The notes below the pieces were generated by a model. It was given only the letters and a program-made list of their open reading frames with translations. It was not told the DNA's origin and searched no databases. Source: Bacillus xiapuensis (GTDB taxonomy: Bacteria; Bacillota; Bacilli; Bacillales; Domibacillaceae). From it: 64,000 nucleotides of DNA. Position numbers and translations under genes: made by a program. Of this stretch, positions 1-8,354 are shown in pieces. Position 1 is the stretch's first letter; every line of letters starts with the position of its first letter. Location of the stretch: positions 1,335,828 through 1,399,827 of the forward strand of contig NZ_KZ454939.1 in NCBI RefSeq assembly GCF_002797355.1, in the 5' to 3' direction.

Positions 1-1110
1 ATCGCCTTTATCGGAGCAGCTTCCAGCTTTGTGGAAAGTACGCTTGCCCAGATTTATAAAGTCAAGGACAAGGACGGCTTCCGCGGCGGTCCCGCTTATT
101 ATATGGAAAAAGGATTAAACAAAAGATGGATGGGCATCATCTTTGCCGTGACGATTACTTTTTGTTTCGGATTAGTGTTTAATGCCGTACAATCCAACAC
201 GATCTCGCTGGCGATCAATGAAGGGTTTGATGTGCCTAAGGCGGCTATCGGCTTGATTCTTGCCGCTTTAACAGCCGTCATTATTTTCGGCGGATTAAAA
301 CGGATCGTACACGTAACGCAAATTCTTGTTCCAGTCATGGCTGTGATTTATTTAGTGCTGGCATTTGTCATTTTAATTATGAATATAACAGAAATTCCAT
401 CGATGTTTATGCTGATTATCAAAAGTGCATTCGGCTTGGAAGAAGCAGCCGGCGGAGCGCTTGGCGCGGCGGTGATGAATGGGATTAAACGGGGACTCTT
501 TTCCAATGAAGCAGGGATGGGGTCAGCTCCGAACGCAGCTGCAACAGCGAATGTCAGCCATCCGGTGAAGCAAGGGCTCATTCAAACACTGGGGGTATTT
601 GTTGATACGATTCTTATTTGTTCTGCCACTGCTATTATTATTTTGTTATCGGGGGAATACTTGCGGGCAGACGCCGAATCCATCAATTTAACGCAATCTG
701 CGCTGTCTGTTCACGTAGGAGACTGGGCAACCATCTTTGTTGCAGTCGCCATCTTCTTATTTGGCTTTAGTTCCGTCATCGGAAACTATTATTATGGCGA
801 AACAAACATCGAGTTTATTAAAAACTCTCCAAAAACATTATTTGTTTACCGCGTTGCCGTTGTAGGCATGGTCTATTTCGGTTCCATCGCTAAGATCAGC
901 TTAGTATGGGATTTAGCCGATTTGTTTATGGCAATTATGGCCTTTATCAACTTGATTGCCATCGCTTTGCTTTACAAGATTGCCATGGCTGCATTATCCG
1001 ATTACCGCAAGCAGAGGAAAATCGGAAAAGAGCCGGTGTTCTATTCGGATTCTATTGAAGGGATCGGAGACACTGAGTGCTGGGAGCGCCGGCCGGAAAC
1101 AGAAAAATAA
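1..1110 (+). CDS. Alanine/glycine:cation symporter (AGCS family), 5'-truncated by window edge
   Basis: The reading frame is open from base 1, so the N-terminus lies outside the window; about 369 codons remain. The predicted protein is a polytopic inner-membrane carrier that imports alanine or glycine with Na+ or H+. The AGCS signature is visible near the start of the visible part (FVESTLAQIYK, then GGPAYYMEKGL), followed by the conserved SNEAGMGSAPNAAA segment in the middle and about eight hydrophobic stretches. Both are typical of AlsT/DagA-type transporters. The C-terminal tail is hydrophilic and ends just before a hairpin. Substrate specificity cannot be read from the sequence. Family assignment is firm; the gene name is not. 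Confidence 0.93.
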   Translation: MAFIGAASSFVESTLAQIYKVKDKDGFRGGPAYYMEKGLNKRWMGIIFAVTITFCFGLVFNAVQSNTISLAINEGFDVPKAAIGLILAALTAVIIFGGLKRIVHVTQILVPVMAVIYLVLAFVILIMNITEIPSMFMLIIKSAFGLEEAAGGALGAAVMNGIKRGLFSNEAGMGSAPNAAATANVSHPVKQGLIQTLGVFVDTILICSATAIIILLSGEYLRADAESINLTQSALSVHVGDWATIFVAVAIFLFGFSSVIGNYYYGETNIEFIKNSPKTLFVYRVAVVGMVYFGSIAKISLVWDLADLFMAIMAFINLIAIALLYKIAMAALSDYRKQRKIGKEPVFYSDSIEGIGDTECWERRPETEK

Positions 1111-1119
1111 GCAAATGGA

Positions 1120-1160
1120 AAATGGCCCATTTCTAAAGCAGAGATCGGGCCATTTATATG
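1120..1160 (+). terminator. Hairpin after the AGCS symporter
   Basis: A 9-bp perfect stem (AAATGGCCC at 1120-1128 with GGGCCATTT at 1147-1155) lies ten bases after the stop codon. The T tract is weak (TTTAT), so it may be an inefficient terminator. Confidence 0.6.
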
Positions 1161-1200
1161 CGCCCAATATGAATGTCATCCATAGGGGAATCCCCCATGG

Positions 1201-1620
1201 ATGAAACTGAAATGGACGGGTGCGGATTACCCCTTGGAGGACGGTTCTTCTGTTGTTATACTGATTGGCCGTGATTTTTGGAGTCGGAGAGCTTGATCAT
1301 TGCATTTATTGAATTGATGAATTGCATCATGACGCCAATCATTTGAATCCTTTCACGGCGGAACGGCAGTTCAAAAAACTAGCTGCTTTCCGAAGAGCTA
1401 TGAAATGTGCTGCGGACAAATAGGATTTTTGTACGGCGGCATCTATAGAACGTATGCAGCTGTGAAAGGCATAACGGAAGATTTGATTGCAAATAACGAT
1501 TTGCCCTGCCCCCTTGGCTATTCTTCTACTGGCAGGGATCTGTCATGAGTAGCACTTTGGCCGTTTACTCTCCACTTTCAAAAGCCATGATTGCGGGGAG
1601 CAGCGCAATGATGCTGCCCT
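1201..1620 (+). pseudogene. Decayed coding-like stretch, family not recognised
   Basis: No intact gene is visible between 1161 and 2004. Several short open pieces in different frames look protein-like: a 31-codon piece from ATG 1201 (starting MKLKWTGADYPLEDG) and, after 1297, a piece with IDELHHDANHLNPF and AERQFKKLAAFRRAM interrupted by stops. A third piece around 1390-1550 (FLYGGIYRTYAAVKG) is in another frame. I infer one or more genes destroyed by stops and frameshifts, but no family is recognised and chance open frames remain possible. From about 1620 to 1990 I see only a short repeat motif and AT-rich DNA. Confidence 0.25.
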
Positions 1621-1858
1621 TCTGAAGAGAGCAGGGAATATCAATGGTTTAAGAACCGTAAATCGCTGACTATGCCGCATGTAATTGCAAAAATAGAATA
1701 TGCAATGACACTTCAATGTTTGGGGTTGAATCGCAACCATCCTGCAGAGAAGTGTTTTTTTAATCTATCTCTTGGCAAGTACGCGGGTTAAACAATCCTT
1801 GTGTAAAGAATTATATAGCGGCACCCGATCTATACGGTGCTTTCGATTTCAACTAATG

Positions 1859-1882
1859 CATTATGTGCAAAATTCAAATTAA
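1859..1882 (+). repeat. Short intergenic repeat, copy 1 (TGTGCAAAATTCAAA)
   Basis: Contains the 15-mer TGTGCAAAATTCAAA inside CATTA-TGTGCAAAATTCAAA-TTA. The same 15-mer recurs at 30191-30213 and 61214-61237, always intergenic and in the same orientation. Function unknown. Confidence 0.6.
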
Positions 1883-2004
1883 AATACTAAGTAATTATAT
1901 GCGCCTGTAAGAAAGAGGGGAAATGACGCTTATATTATGACGGGCAACAAGCCGAAAGCAGAGTATGATAAAATAAATAAAAAGCGATGAGGGAGCGGGT
2001 AGTT

Positions 2005-2160
2005 TTGAATATTATGGAACCAATCCTGTTATTCTTTGTATTGGCTGTTCCAGTCTTTTTTATTTTGTTACTAACGGGTTTATTTTATTCTGAAAGAAAA
2101 CGGAATGAAAAGTTTAAAAGAATGGAAGAACGGCTGCATAGAAAAAGAGATCGCCAGTAA
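2005..2160 (+). CDS. 51-aa single-pass membrane peptide
   Basis: TTG start at 2005 preceded by a GGGAG ribosome site about ten bases upstream, stop TAA at 2158-2160. The peptide has a short N-terminus, one strongly hydrophobic helix (residues about 5-28, LLFFVLAVPVFFILLLTGL), and a highly basic cytosolic tail (ERKRNEKFKRMEERLHRKR). The layout suggests a small membrane protein with Nin-Cout or Nout-Cin topology. I do not recognise the family. An alternative start is ATG at 2014. It sits about 90 bases upstream of mscL on the same strand and could be co-transcribed with it. Confidence 0.55.
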   Translation: MNIMEPILLFFVLAVPVFFILLLTGLFYSERKRNEKFKRMEERLHRKRDRQ

Positions 2161-2247
2161 ATAGCGCGAAAGGCATTTGTTTTCTTAGCGCGAGGCATCA
2201 TCGGATCGAGAGAACGCATTTGAAAATTGCCAATGGGAGTGAGAGGT

Positions 2248-2646
2248 ATGTGGAAAGAATTTAAGCAGTTTGCGATGAGGGGAAATGTTCTTGATTTAGC
2301 GGTTGGCGTCATGATCGGCGCTGCCTTCAGCAAGATTGTTTCATCGCTGGTAGAGGATGTGATGATGCCTTTTATTGGACTGCTTATCGGCGGGATAGAT
2401 TTTACGGACTTAAAGCTGACGTTTGGAGAGGCAGAAATTATGTACGGCAAATTCATTCAGACCATTGCTGACTTTCTAATTGTGGCCTTTTCTGTATTTC
2501 TCTTTGTGAAGCTGGTCACTCGACTGACGAAGCGGCAAGAGAAGAAAGAAGCAGAACCGGCTGCACCGAGCAAGGAAGAAGAGCTTTTGGCTGAAATTAG
2601 AGATTTATTAAAATCCAAGCATTCACTTAACAAAAGTGGAGAATAG
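2248..2646 (+). CDS. mscL: Large-conductance mechanosensitive channel MscL
   Basis: 132-aa membrane channel that opens under extreme membrane tension and releases solutes during hypo-osmotic shock; it works as a homopentamer. The N-terminus [21 protein letters not shown] is the family signature, TM1 is followed by a periplasmic loop, then TM2 ([17 protein letters not shown]) and a charged C-terminal helix ([13 protein letters not shown]). I chose ATG 2248 because GGGAG lies eight bases upstream and family members start here; a TTG at 2227 in frame would add seven residues without a better site. Length is normal for the family. Confidence 0.96.
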   Translation: MWKEFKQFAMRGNVLDLAVGVMIGAAFSKIVSSLVEDVMMPFIGLLIGGIDFTDLKLTFGEAEIMYGKFIQTIADFLIVAFSVFLFVKLVTRLTKRQEKKEAEPAAPSKEEELLAEIRDLLKSKHSLNKSGE

Positions 2647-2655
2647 AGGTATACT
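2627..2655 (+). promoter_or_regulatory. SigA-type promoter for the thiG operon leader
   Basis: TTAACA at 2627-2632, 17-bp spacer, TATACT at 2650-2655. It overlaps the mscL 3' end and is positioned to start the TPP leader near 2662. Confidence 0.6.
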
Positions 2656-2680
2656 AGTGTTGAATTGAATAATAATTTTG

Positions 2681-2765
2681 AAAGCTAGGGGTGCCGTTAT
2701 GGCTGAGAGGACGCAAGTTCAACCCTTGAACCTGATTTGGTTAACACCAACGGAGGGAAGCTTAT
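2681..2765 (+). ncRNA. TPP riboswitch (THI element) of the thiazole operon
   Basis: The conserved TPP aptamer blocks are present in order: GGGGTGC, then CTGAGAGG, then ACCCTTGAACCTGAT, then GGTTAACACC and CGGAGGGAAGC. A terminator follows immediately, so TPP binding is expected to cause premature transcription termination upstream of thiG. Confidence 0.97.
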
Positions 2766-2790
2766 TTATTTATGTGGGATTGTTTTGCAT

Positions 2791-2826
2791 AAAAAAGAGC
2801 CTGCCTTCGTGGCGGGCTCTTTTCTT
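2791..2826 (+). terminator. Riboswitch expression-platform terminator
   Basis: Stem AAGAGCCTGCC / GGCGGGCTCTT with a short TTCGT loop followed by TTTT, lying 26 bases after the TPP aptamer and 55 bases before thiG. Confidence 0.85.
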
Positions 2827-2880
2827 ATGGAGCTGAGAAGCGAAAGCGCATCTATTTTAAACTAGGAGAGGGGAAAGGAC

Positions 2881-3645
2881 ATGGATCATTTAGTAATCGG
2901 AGGAAAACAGTTCACCAATCGTTTATTTACAGGCACAGGGAAATTTGCTGACCACTCGGTGATGAGACAAGCCTTTGAACAATCTGGCTCGGAAGTGGTG
3001 ACAGTAGCGCTGAGAAGAGTCGATATTGCGGCAGGGGAGAATAATATCCTGCATGATATTCCGGATGGTGTGACGCTTCTTCCCAATACTTCTGGTGCTA
3101 GAACAGCAGAAGAAGCCGTGCGGATTGCCCATCTCGCTCAAGCGGCCGGAATGGGAAATTGGATCAAAATAGAAGTGATTTCTGATCAAAAGTATCTGCT
3201 TCCGGATAACGAAGAAACCGTTCGCGCAACGGAAGCTCTGGCAAAAGAAGGATTCGTGGTTCTTCCGTATGTAAGTCCTGATTTGACGATCGCCAAGAAG
3301 CTGGAACAAGCCGGAGCGGCGGCGGTCATGCCTTTAGGTTCTCCAATCGGTTCCAATCGGGGACTCAAAATGAAAGAAATGATTCGGATTTTAATTGAGG
3401 AAAAAACGGTGCCGATTATTGTGGATGCCGGGATCGGCAAGCCGTCAGATGCCGCGGAGGCGATGGAGATGGGAGCGGATGCCGTGCTTGTGAATACGGC
3501 GATCGCCACGGCAAAAGATCCAGTGAATATGGCTGTCGCCTTTCGGCTGGCTGTCGAAGCGGGCCGAAAAGCTTTCCTGGCCGGCTTAGGCCCCGTGTCA
3601 CAGCAGGCGGTTGCTTCCTCACCATTAACCGGGTTCTTAAATTAA
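2881..3645 (+). CDS. thiG: Thiazole synthase ThiG
   Basis: 254-aa cytosolic enzyme that condenses 1-deoxy-D-xylulose 5-phosphate, dehydroglycine and ThiS-thiocarboxylate into the thiazole phosphate moiety of thiamine. Visible family features are FTGTGKF near the N-terminus, the [11 protein letters not shown] segment, [29 protein letters not shown] containing the Schiff-base lysine region, [12 protein letters not shown] and the C-terminal phosphate site [30 protein letters not shown]. Length is normal. A GGAGAGGGGAAAGG site precedes ATG. It is the first gene of a five-gene operon behind the TPP riboswitch. Confidence 0.98.
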   Translation: MDHLVIGGKQFTNRLFTGTGKFADHSVMRQAFEQSGSEVVTVALRRVDIAAGENNILHDIPDGVTLLPNTSGARTAEEAVRIAHLAQAAGMGNWIKIEVISDQKYLLPDNEETVRATEALAKEGFVVLPYVSPDLTIAKKLEQAGAAAVMPLGSPIGSNRGLKMKEMIRILIEEKTVPIIVDAGIGKPSDAAEAMEMGADAVLVNTAIATAKDPVNMAVAFRLAVEAGRKAFLAGLGPVSQQAVASSPLTGFLN

Positions 3646-3660
3646 AAGGGGGATTTCATT

Positions 3661-4770
3661 TTGAGTTTCTATGAGCTATATGATCAAATAAAAAACGAAC
3701 CATATGAACAGTTATTTCAGCAATTTACAGCTGCTGATGTCGACCGGGCGCTTGCTAAGCATCAGCTGGATGAAAGAGATCTGATGGCATTGTTATCTCC
3801 GGCCGCGCAAACAAGATTAGAGGAAATGGCGCAAAAAGCCCATCAATTAACAGTGCAGCATTTTGGCAAAGTGATCGTTCTTTTCGCGCCGCTTTATATA
3901 ACAGATTATTGCGTTAATAAATGCACGTATTGCAGCTTTAGCTTTGACAATGATTTTCCTAGAAGAAAGCTGACAGCTCAAGAAATTAAAGAAGAAGCAG
4001 AAGCATTATACAATATGGGCATACAGCACATTATTTTATTGACGGGCGAATCGCGGAGACATTCATCCGTTGACTATTTAATTGAAGCCGCGCAAATCTT
4101 AAAGTCTTCTGCCGCCTCCATTTCCATTGAAGTGCAGCCGCTCGAAACAAAAGAATACGAACGCTTATGCCAAGCGGGTGTGGACGGTTTGACTGTTTTT
4201 CAGGAAGTATATAATGAAGACATTTATAAGGAGCTTCACGTAAAGGGGCCGAAAAGAAACTATCGCTACCGTTTAGATGCACCGGAAAGAGGCTGTCTTG
4301 CGGGGATGAGGTCGGTGAATATTGGAGCGCTATTAGGCTTGGATGATTGGCGCAAGGAAGCCTATTTCACGGCGCTGCACGCGCAATATTTGCAGAAGAA
4401 GTATTTAGAGACAGAGATCGGAGTCTCTTTTCCGCGGATTCGGCCGAATCTCGGCGGGTTTGCTCCAAAAGTTGAGGTTACAGACAAAGATTTAGTGCAG
4501 GCCATGCTGGCTTTCAGATTATTTATGCCGCGACTTGGCATCACATTATCAACACGCGAAGAAGCAGAATTTCGCGACCATCTGGTCAAATTGGGTGTCA
4601 CAAAGATGTCCGCTGCTTCTTCTACCGTGGTTGGCGGTTATGCCAATAAGATAGACGACAACAGCCAGTTTGAAATATCAGATGAACGGTCCGTAGCGGA
4701 AGTGAAAGCAAGGTTAAAAGAACTTGGCTATCAGCCGGTCAGCAAAGATTGGGATGTTCTTACCGTATAG
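3661..4770 (+). CDS. thiH: 2-iminoacetate synthase ThiH (radical SAM tyrosine lyase)
   Basis: 369-aa radical SAM enzyme that splits tyrosine into dehydroglycine (2-iminoacetate) and p-cresol, supplying the glycine-derived part of the thiazole. The [4Fe-4S] motif CxxxCxxC is seen as CVNKCTYC at residues 84-91, followed by the ThiH-type GESRRHS and the BATS-domain region. Start is TTG 3661 with GGGGG about ten bases upstream. It lies 15 bases after thiG. Aerobic Bacillus usually make the same intermediate with the flavoenzyme ThiO, so ThiH is a notable choice. Paralogues such as HydG are excluded by the thiazole-operon context and size. Confidence 0.95.
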   Translation: MSFYELYDQIKNEPYEQLFQQFTAADVDRALAKHQLDERDLMALLSPAAQTRLEEMAQKAHQLTVQHFGKVIVLFAPLYITDYCVNKCTYCSFSFDNDFPRRKLTAQEIKEEAEALYNMGIQHIILLTGESRRHSSVDYLIEAAQILKSSAASISIEVQPLETKEYERLCQAGVDGLTVFQEVYNEDIYKELHVKGPKRNYRYRLDAPERGCLAGMRSVNIGALLGLDDWRKEAYFTALHAQYLQKKYLETEIGVSFPRIRPNLGGFAPKVEVTDKDLVQAMLAFRLFMPRLGITLSTREEAEFRDHLVKLGVTKMSAASSTVVGGYANKIDDNSQFEISDERSVAEVKARLKELGYQPVSKDWDVLTV

Positions 4771-4780
4771 GAGGAGTGTG

Positions 4781-5395
4781 ATGACTTTTCAACTTCATGT
4801 GCTCACAACGGGCGATCAAGATATCGAAACAGCCGCCTCCACTGCTGCGGCCATCCATCCGTTTGTGGATTATATTCACATTCGGGAAAAACATCGGCAG
4901 GCAAGAGAAGTTCTGTGCTGGGCTGAACGATTCTTGCAAGCCGGAGTCCCTTCACAAAAATTAATTATAAATGATCGGCTGGACGTGGCTTTAGCTGTCA
5001 ATGCGGGCGGGGTTCAGCTCACTGAAGACAGCCTGCCTTTAATAAAAGCAAGGCAGCTTGCGCCAGCTAAACTGATCGGGTGCTCGGCGCATCGGCCAGA
5101 TCAAGCAGCAAGGCTCTCGAAAAATCAAGCGAGCTTCATTTTCCTCGGCCATATTTATGAAACGGCTTGCAAACCGCTTCTTGCCCCCATTGGCTTGCAA
5201 GCTTTGCAAAAAGCAGCCGCCTCTTCCTCTGCTCCAATCATTGCCATAGGCGGGGTGGCCCCGGGGCATATCAAAGAGCTCAAACAAGCTGGCGCAGGCG
5301 GAATCGCTGTAATGTCGGGAGTTTTCGGAAGTCCCGATCCGATTAAGCAGGCGATTGTTTATCAAAAAACCATAAAAAGGGAGGAGAATTCATGA
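4781..5395 (+). CDS. tenI: Thiazole tautomerase TenI (ThiE-like fold)
   Basis: 204-aa TIM-barrel protein of the TenI/ThiE family. TenI converts the thiazole tautomer made by ThiG to the aromatic form. I prefer TenI over thiamine phosphate synthase because the segment FLGHIYETACK matches the TenI pattern with a histidine, and the N-terminus HVLTTGD and FVDYIHIREK resemble B. subtilis TenI; ThiE's pyrophosphate-binding features are weaker. ATG 4781 has GGAGG directly upstream; an in-frame upstream start at 4724 would overlap thiH and is less likely. The last codons overlap thiS (ATGA). A role as ThiE is not excluded. Confidence 0.85.
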   Translation: MTFQLHVLTTGDQDIETAASTAAAIHPFVDYIHIREKHRQAREVLCWAERFLQAGVPSQKLIINDRLDVALAVNAGGVQLTEDSLPLIKARQLAPAKLIGCSAHRPDQAARLSKNQASFIFLGHIYETACKPLLAPIGLQALQKAAASSSAPIIAIGGVAPGHIKELKQAGAGGIAVMSGVFGSPDPIKQAIVYQKTIKREENS

Positions 5396-5595
5396 ACGTC
5401 GTAATCAATGGAAAGAAAGAAAAAGTGGATTTGTCCGATTCGACTGCTGCTGCACTCCTGAAAGCGTTTGATTTGGATCGGAAAACGGTGATTGTCGAAG
5501 TGAACGGCAAGATTATTCCAAAAAATGAACTGGAGACAGCCGGTATTGCTGACGGAGATCGAATTGAACTCGTCCACTTTGTCGGAGGAGGATAA
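5392..5595 (+). CDS. thiS: Sulfur carrier protein ThiS
   Basis: 67-aa ubiquitin-fold protein whose C-terminal Gly-Gly is adenylated by ThiF and converted to a thiocarboxylate that donates sulfur to ThiG. The sequence ends HFVGGG, as expected. The start codon overlaps the tenI stop (ATGA), giving translational coupling, and GGGAGGAG lies just upstream. Confidence 0.95.
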   Translation: MNVVINGKKEKVDLSDSTAAALLKAFDLDRKTVIVEVNGKIIPKNELETAGIADGDRIELVHFVGGG

Positions 5596-5607
5596 GAGGG
5601 ATGTCCC

Positions 5608-6621
5608 ATGGATAACCGTTATTCAAGACAGGAGCTTTTCCTTGGAGAACAAGCTTCCTTGGCCAAGCGGCATGTACTGCTAATAGGCGCCGGTGCTTTA
5701 GGATCGGCATTAGCTGAAATGCTGACGCGCGCGGGGGTCGGTTCACTGACGCTGATAGACCGCGACTATGTTGACTGGACAAATCTGCAGCGTCAGCAAT
5801 TATTTACGGAACAGCATGCCAAAGACCATCTGCCTAAAGCGGAGGCCGCCAGAACAAGGCTGTTAGAAATCAATTCAGAGGTTGAGGTGACGGCGATTAC
5901 TGCCGATGCCGGAGCCAGGGAACTGGAGCAATTAATAGATCAGCGCCGTCCCGATCTGCTTTTAGATGGTACCGATAACTTTGAAACCCGCTTCTTGATC
6001 AATGATTTATCACAAAAACATCAAATTCCTTGGATTTACGGCGGCTGTGTTGGCAGCCAGGGAATCAGCTTCACTATTATTCCCGGAACCACTCCATGTC
6101 TCCGCTGTTTACTTGATGTATTGCCGGCTGAAGGGATGACTTGTGATACGATGGGGGTAATCTCAGCAGCTGTGCAGATGACGGCCGCCTATCAAGGAGC
6201 GGAGGCTTTAAAAATCCTTTCAGGAAACATCACTGAGGTGCGTCAGGAGCTAGTGGCCTTTGATCTCTGGAAAAATTCACACTCATCTGTTCAGGCTCGT
6301 TCGCTGAAGCGAGAGAACTGTCCCTCTTGCGGGAAAAAGCGCTTATATCCGTCTTTACAAGAGAATAACCAAACGAGAACAGCGGTGCTTTGCGGAAGGG
6401 ATACCGTTCAAATCCGGCCGCCTGTGGAAAGAAACTATCAACTGAAAGAACTGGCTGATTTATTTGATCGGCAAGGAATTGCTGTTCATTCAAACGGGTT
6501 TTTGCTTACAGCCAGCATTGAAGGGAAGCGCATTGTTCTCTTTCAAGACGGTCGTATGCTCGTTCACGGCACTAAAGATGTTTTAGCAGCTAAAAAGATT
6601 TATTACCAAATATTTGGCTGA
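5608..6621 (+). CDS. thiF: ThiS adenylyltransferase ThiF (E1-like)
   Basis: 337-aa E1-like enzyme that adenylates the C-terminus of ThiS. The nucleotide-binding loop GAGALGS is at residues 27-33, the DGTDNFETR segment follows, and two zinc pairs are visible: CLRC (164/167) and CPSC (238/241). Cys 179 in TCDTMGV aligns with the cysteine proposed for acyl-persulfide formation in E. coli ThiF. The last ~90 residues are an extra domain beyond the MoeB-like core. It is the last gene of the thi operon. MoeB for molybdopterin is the main alternative but the context favours ThiF. Confidence 0.93.
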   Translation: MDNRYSRQELFLGEQASLAKRHVLLIGAGALGSALAEMLTRAGVGSLTLIDRDYVDWTNLQRQQLFTEQHAKDHLPKAEAARTRLLEINSEVEVTAITADAGARELEQLIDQRRPDLLLDGTDNFETRFLINDLSQKHQIPWIYGGCVGSQGISFTIIPGTTPCLRCLLDVLPAEGMTCDTMGVISAAVQMTAAYQGAEALKILSGNITEVRQELVAFDLWKNSHSSVQARSLKRENCPSCGKKRLYPSLQENNQTRTAVLCGRDTVQIRPPVERNYQLKELADLFDRQGIAVHSNGFLLTASIEGKRIVLFQDGRMLVHGTKDVLAAKKIYYQIFG

Positions 6622-6731
6622 AGTGCTATGATTTAATAAACAGCCGGAGCATTCAGAAAAGGATCAGTGGAATCAAAACGGTTCACCCTTCAAAGCTTCC
6701 TTTCTTTACTTTTATGAATCCGAGGTGGACG

Positions 6732-7136
6732 ATGTTTAAAATTATTATATTGCTGCTCTTCTTGCTTCTGATGTATCTTTTTCTAAAGGGGGAAAAAAGA
6801 AGTGTAAGACTGGCTATTCTCTCTTACTTTTCTTTATTGTCTATCGTTTTTCTGCTTGGACTCTATTACCTTACCTCTAAGTATCATTTAGAAGAGGGCC
6901 CTGTCTTAGAGGGAGGATTTGAAAGCCTTATGCAATGGGTAAGTGTATTTTCATACTTATACATCATTCCTTCCTTCATTATTATTGCGTACAGGATATT
7001 CAGGTTCATTTCAAGCTTAATTGATCGGAATTGGCTAAGGGGTGTTATGCTTCTGTTTTTGATCGCTGTATTAGCTTGTGTTGGGTATGTATCATTTTTT
7101 ATATTCGTCTTAATTTTTTACGGATTTGCTCCCTAA
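6732..7136 (+). CDS. Four-helix membrane protein, unknown function
   Basis: 134-aa protein with four predicted membrane segments (about residues 1-18, 26-45, 72-92 and 106-130) separated by short charged loops such as KGEKRSVR. ATG 6732 has GAGGTGG upstream; an earlier ATG at 6714 is in frame but the ribosome site lies inside that extension. No recognisable motif. It is monocistronic, between thiF and the 7243-7286 terminator. I do not recognise the family. Confidence 0.7.
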   Translation: MFKIIILLLFLLLMYLFLKGEKRSVRLAILSYFSLLSIVFLLGLYYLTSKYHLEEGPVLEGGFESLMQWVSVFSYLYIIPSFIIIAYRIFRFISSLIDRNWLRGVMLLFLIAVLACVGYVSFFIFVLIFYGFAP

Positions 7137-7242
7137 ATGATGTGATGGTGAACGGTTAATTGTCATTTCAAAAGAGAAATGGGACAGGGAAAAGAGACAG
7201 ACATTTTAAAGATAAAAAAATAATTTGGTAAGCTTTAAAAAT

Positions 7243-7290
7243 AAAACAGCTGGAGATAAACGATTCGTTTTTCTCCAGCTGTTTTTGTCT
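7243..7290 (+). terminator. Strong terminator after the membrane protein
   Basis: 14-bp perfect stem AAAACAGCTGGAGA / TCTCCAGCTGTTTT (7243-7256 and 7272-7285) with T runs on the + strand and A runs on the left, so it could act in both directions. Confidence 0.85.
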
Positions 7291-7394
7291 GTTTTTTTAT
7301 CAGCGGGATATGGAAGAGAAGCCCTGCTGTTTGGAGACTCACTTTATTTCGGTATACGAATCTTTTTTCGTGACCTGATAGGTGAAATATGTTA

Positions 7395-7420
7395 GACTAC
7401 GTTTTACTGACTTTGTAGTC
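7395..7420. promoter_or_regulatory. Inverted repeat upstream of tetR-like gene, candidate operator
   Basis: GACTAC (7395-7400) and GTAGTC (7415-7420) form a perfect 6-bp inverted repeat with a 14-bp centre, about 40 bases before the TetR start. Position suggests autoregulation by the TetR protein; this is inference. Confidence 0.4.
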
Positions 7421-7457
7421 AATATGAGAACTTATCAGACATAAGGTGGATGGAACG

Positions 7458-8336
7458 ATGAATGAAAAGAAGCGGAAGATACTGCTGGCTGCGATGAAGC
7501 TGTTTTCCAAGAAGAGCTTTCATCAAACGTCGATGCAAGAAATTGCTAGCATTTGCGGTCAATCAAAGGGAAGTCTTTATACGCATTTCAACTCCAAAGA
7601 AGAACTGCTGTTCGAGATTTTTGTTTATTACTTTCAGCTTCTGGAGGATAAATTAGTTATGGCAAGACAGCGCCGCTTTAAAAGCGATAATGAACAGTTT
7701 ATTCATGAAGTGGCCATTCAAATGGAGCATTATTACGAGTTTCAGGAATTCTATATCATGCAAATGAAAGAAATTCGCAGATTGGATGATTCAGCGCTCA
7801 ATCTCTATATTCGAAAACAAAATGGGAAACAGCTCCAGCATATTGAACAAAATATCATAATGATTTACGGAGAAGCCGCGCGGAGGTATGCATCAGATCT
7901 TGCCTGCTCTTTAACGGGCATGATGGTCGCTTACATGAAATGGATGAAGGAAAAGCAGCTATCTGTTCCGTTTATAGAGCTTTCCCGGTATTTGATCCGC
8001 CAATTAAATGGGATATTTACCGTTCTGAAGGACAGTGACGCTTCTCCGATTTTTAAAGAATCACTTTTTTTCAAAGCTGGCCAGCAAGAGACTCGGGAAT
8101 CGATTCATCCGTTAGTATATGTGAATAAGATTAGAATTCAGTTAACAAACAGCCAGTCACTCGGAGAAGCGCGAGGGGTTGCGTTAGAATCGATTGCTCT
8201 TTTAGAGAAGGAATTAATGGAGATTAGTCCAAAAGCAGCCATTGTAAAAGGCATGCTGGCCAACTTGAAGGAAATTGCCTGTGTAAAACCATTGGTTGCC
8301 GAGCTGGAGAGAACCATTCGGCAAAATAAAAGGTAA
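7458..8336 (+). CDS. TetR/AcrR family transcriptional regulator
   Basis: 292-aa DNA-binding repressor-type protein. The N-terminal ~60 residues form a TetR HTH (RKILLAAMKLFSKKSFHQTSMQEIASICGQSKGSLYTHFNSKEELL read in parts). The C-terminal ligand domain is longer than the usual ~190-220 aa, with an extra ~80 residues after LNGIFTVLKD. ATG 7458 is preceded by AAGGTGG at a good distance; an upstream GTG at 7446 overlaps that site. The MFS exporter gene begins 18 bases downstream, so the regulator most likely controls a drug-efflux operon that includes itself. The inducer is unknown. Confidence 0.9.
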   Translation: MNEKKRKILLAAMKLFSKKSFHQTSMQEIASICGQSKGSLYTHFNSKEELLFEIFVYYFQLLEDKLVMARQRRFKSDNEQFIHEVAIQMEHYYEFQEFYIMQMKEIRRLDDSALNLYIRKQNGKQLQHIEQNIIMIYGEAARRYASDLACSLTGMMVAYMKWMKEKQLSVPFIELSRYLIRQLNGIFTVLKDSDASPIFKESLFFKAGQQETRESIHPLVYVNKIRIQLTNSQSLGEARGVALESIALLEKELMEISPKAAIVKGMLANLKEIACVKPLVAELERTIRQNKR

Positions 8337-8354
8337 TGGAAAGAAGGCGTTAAA

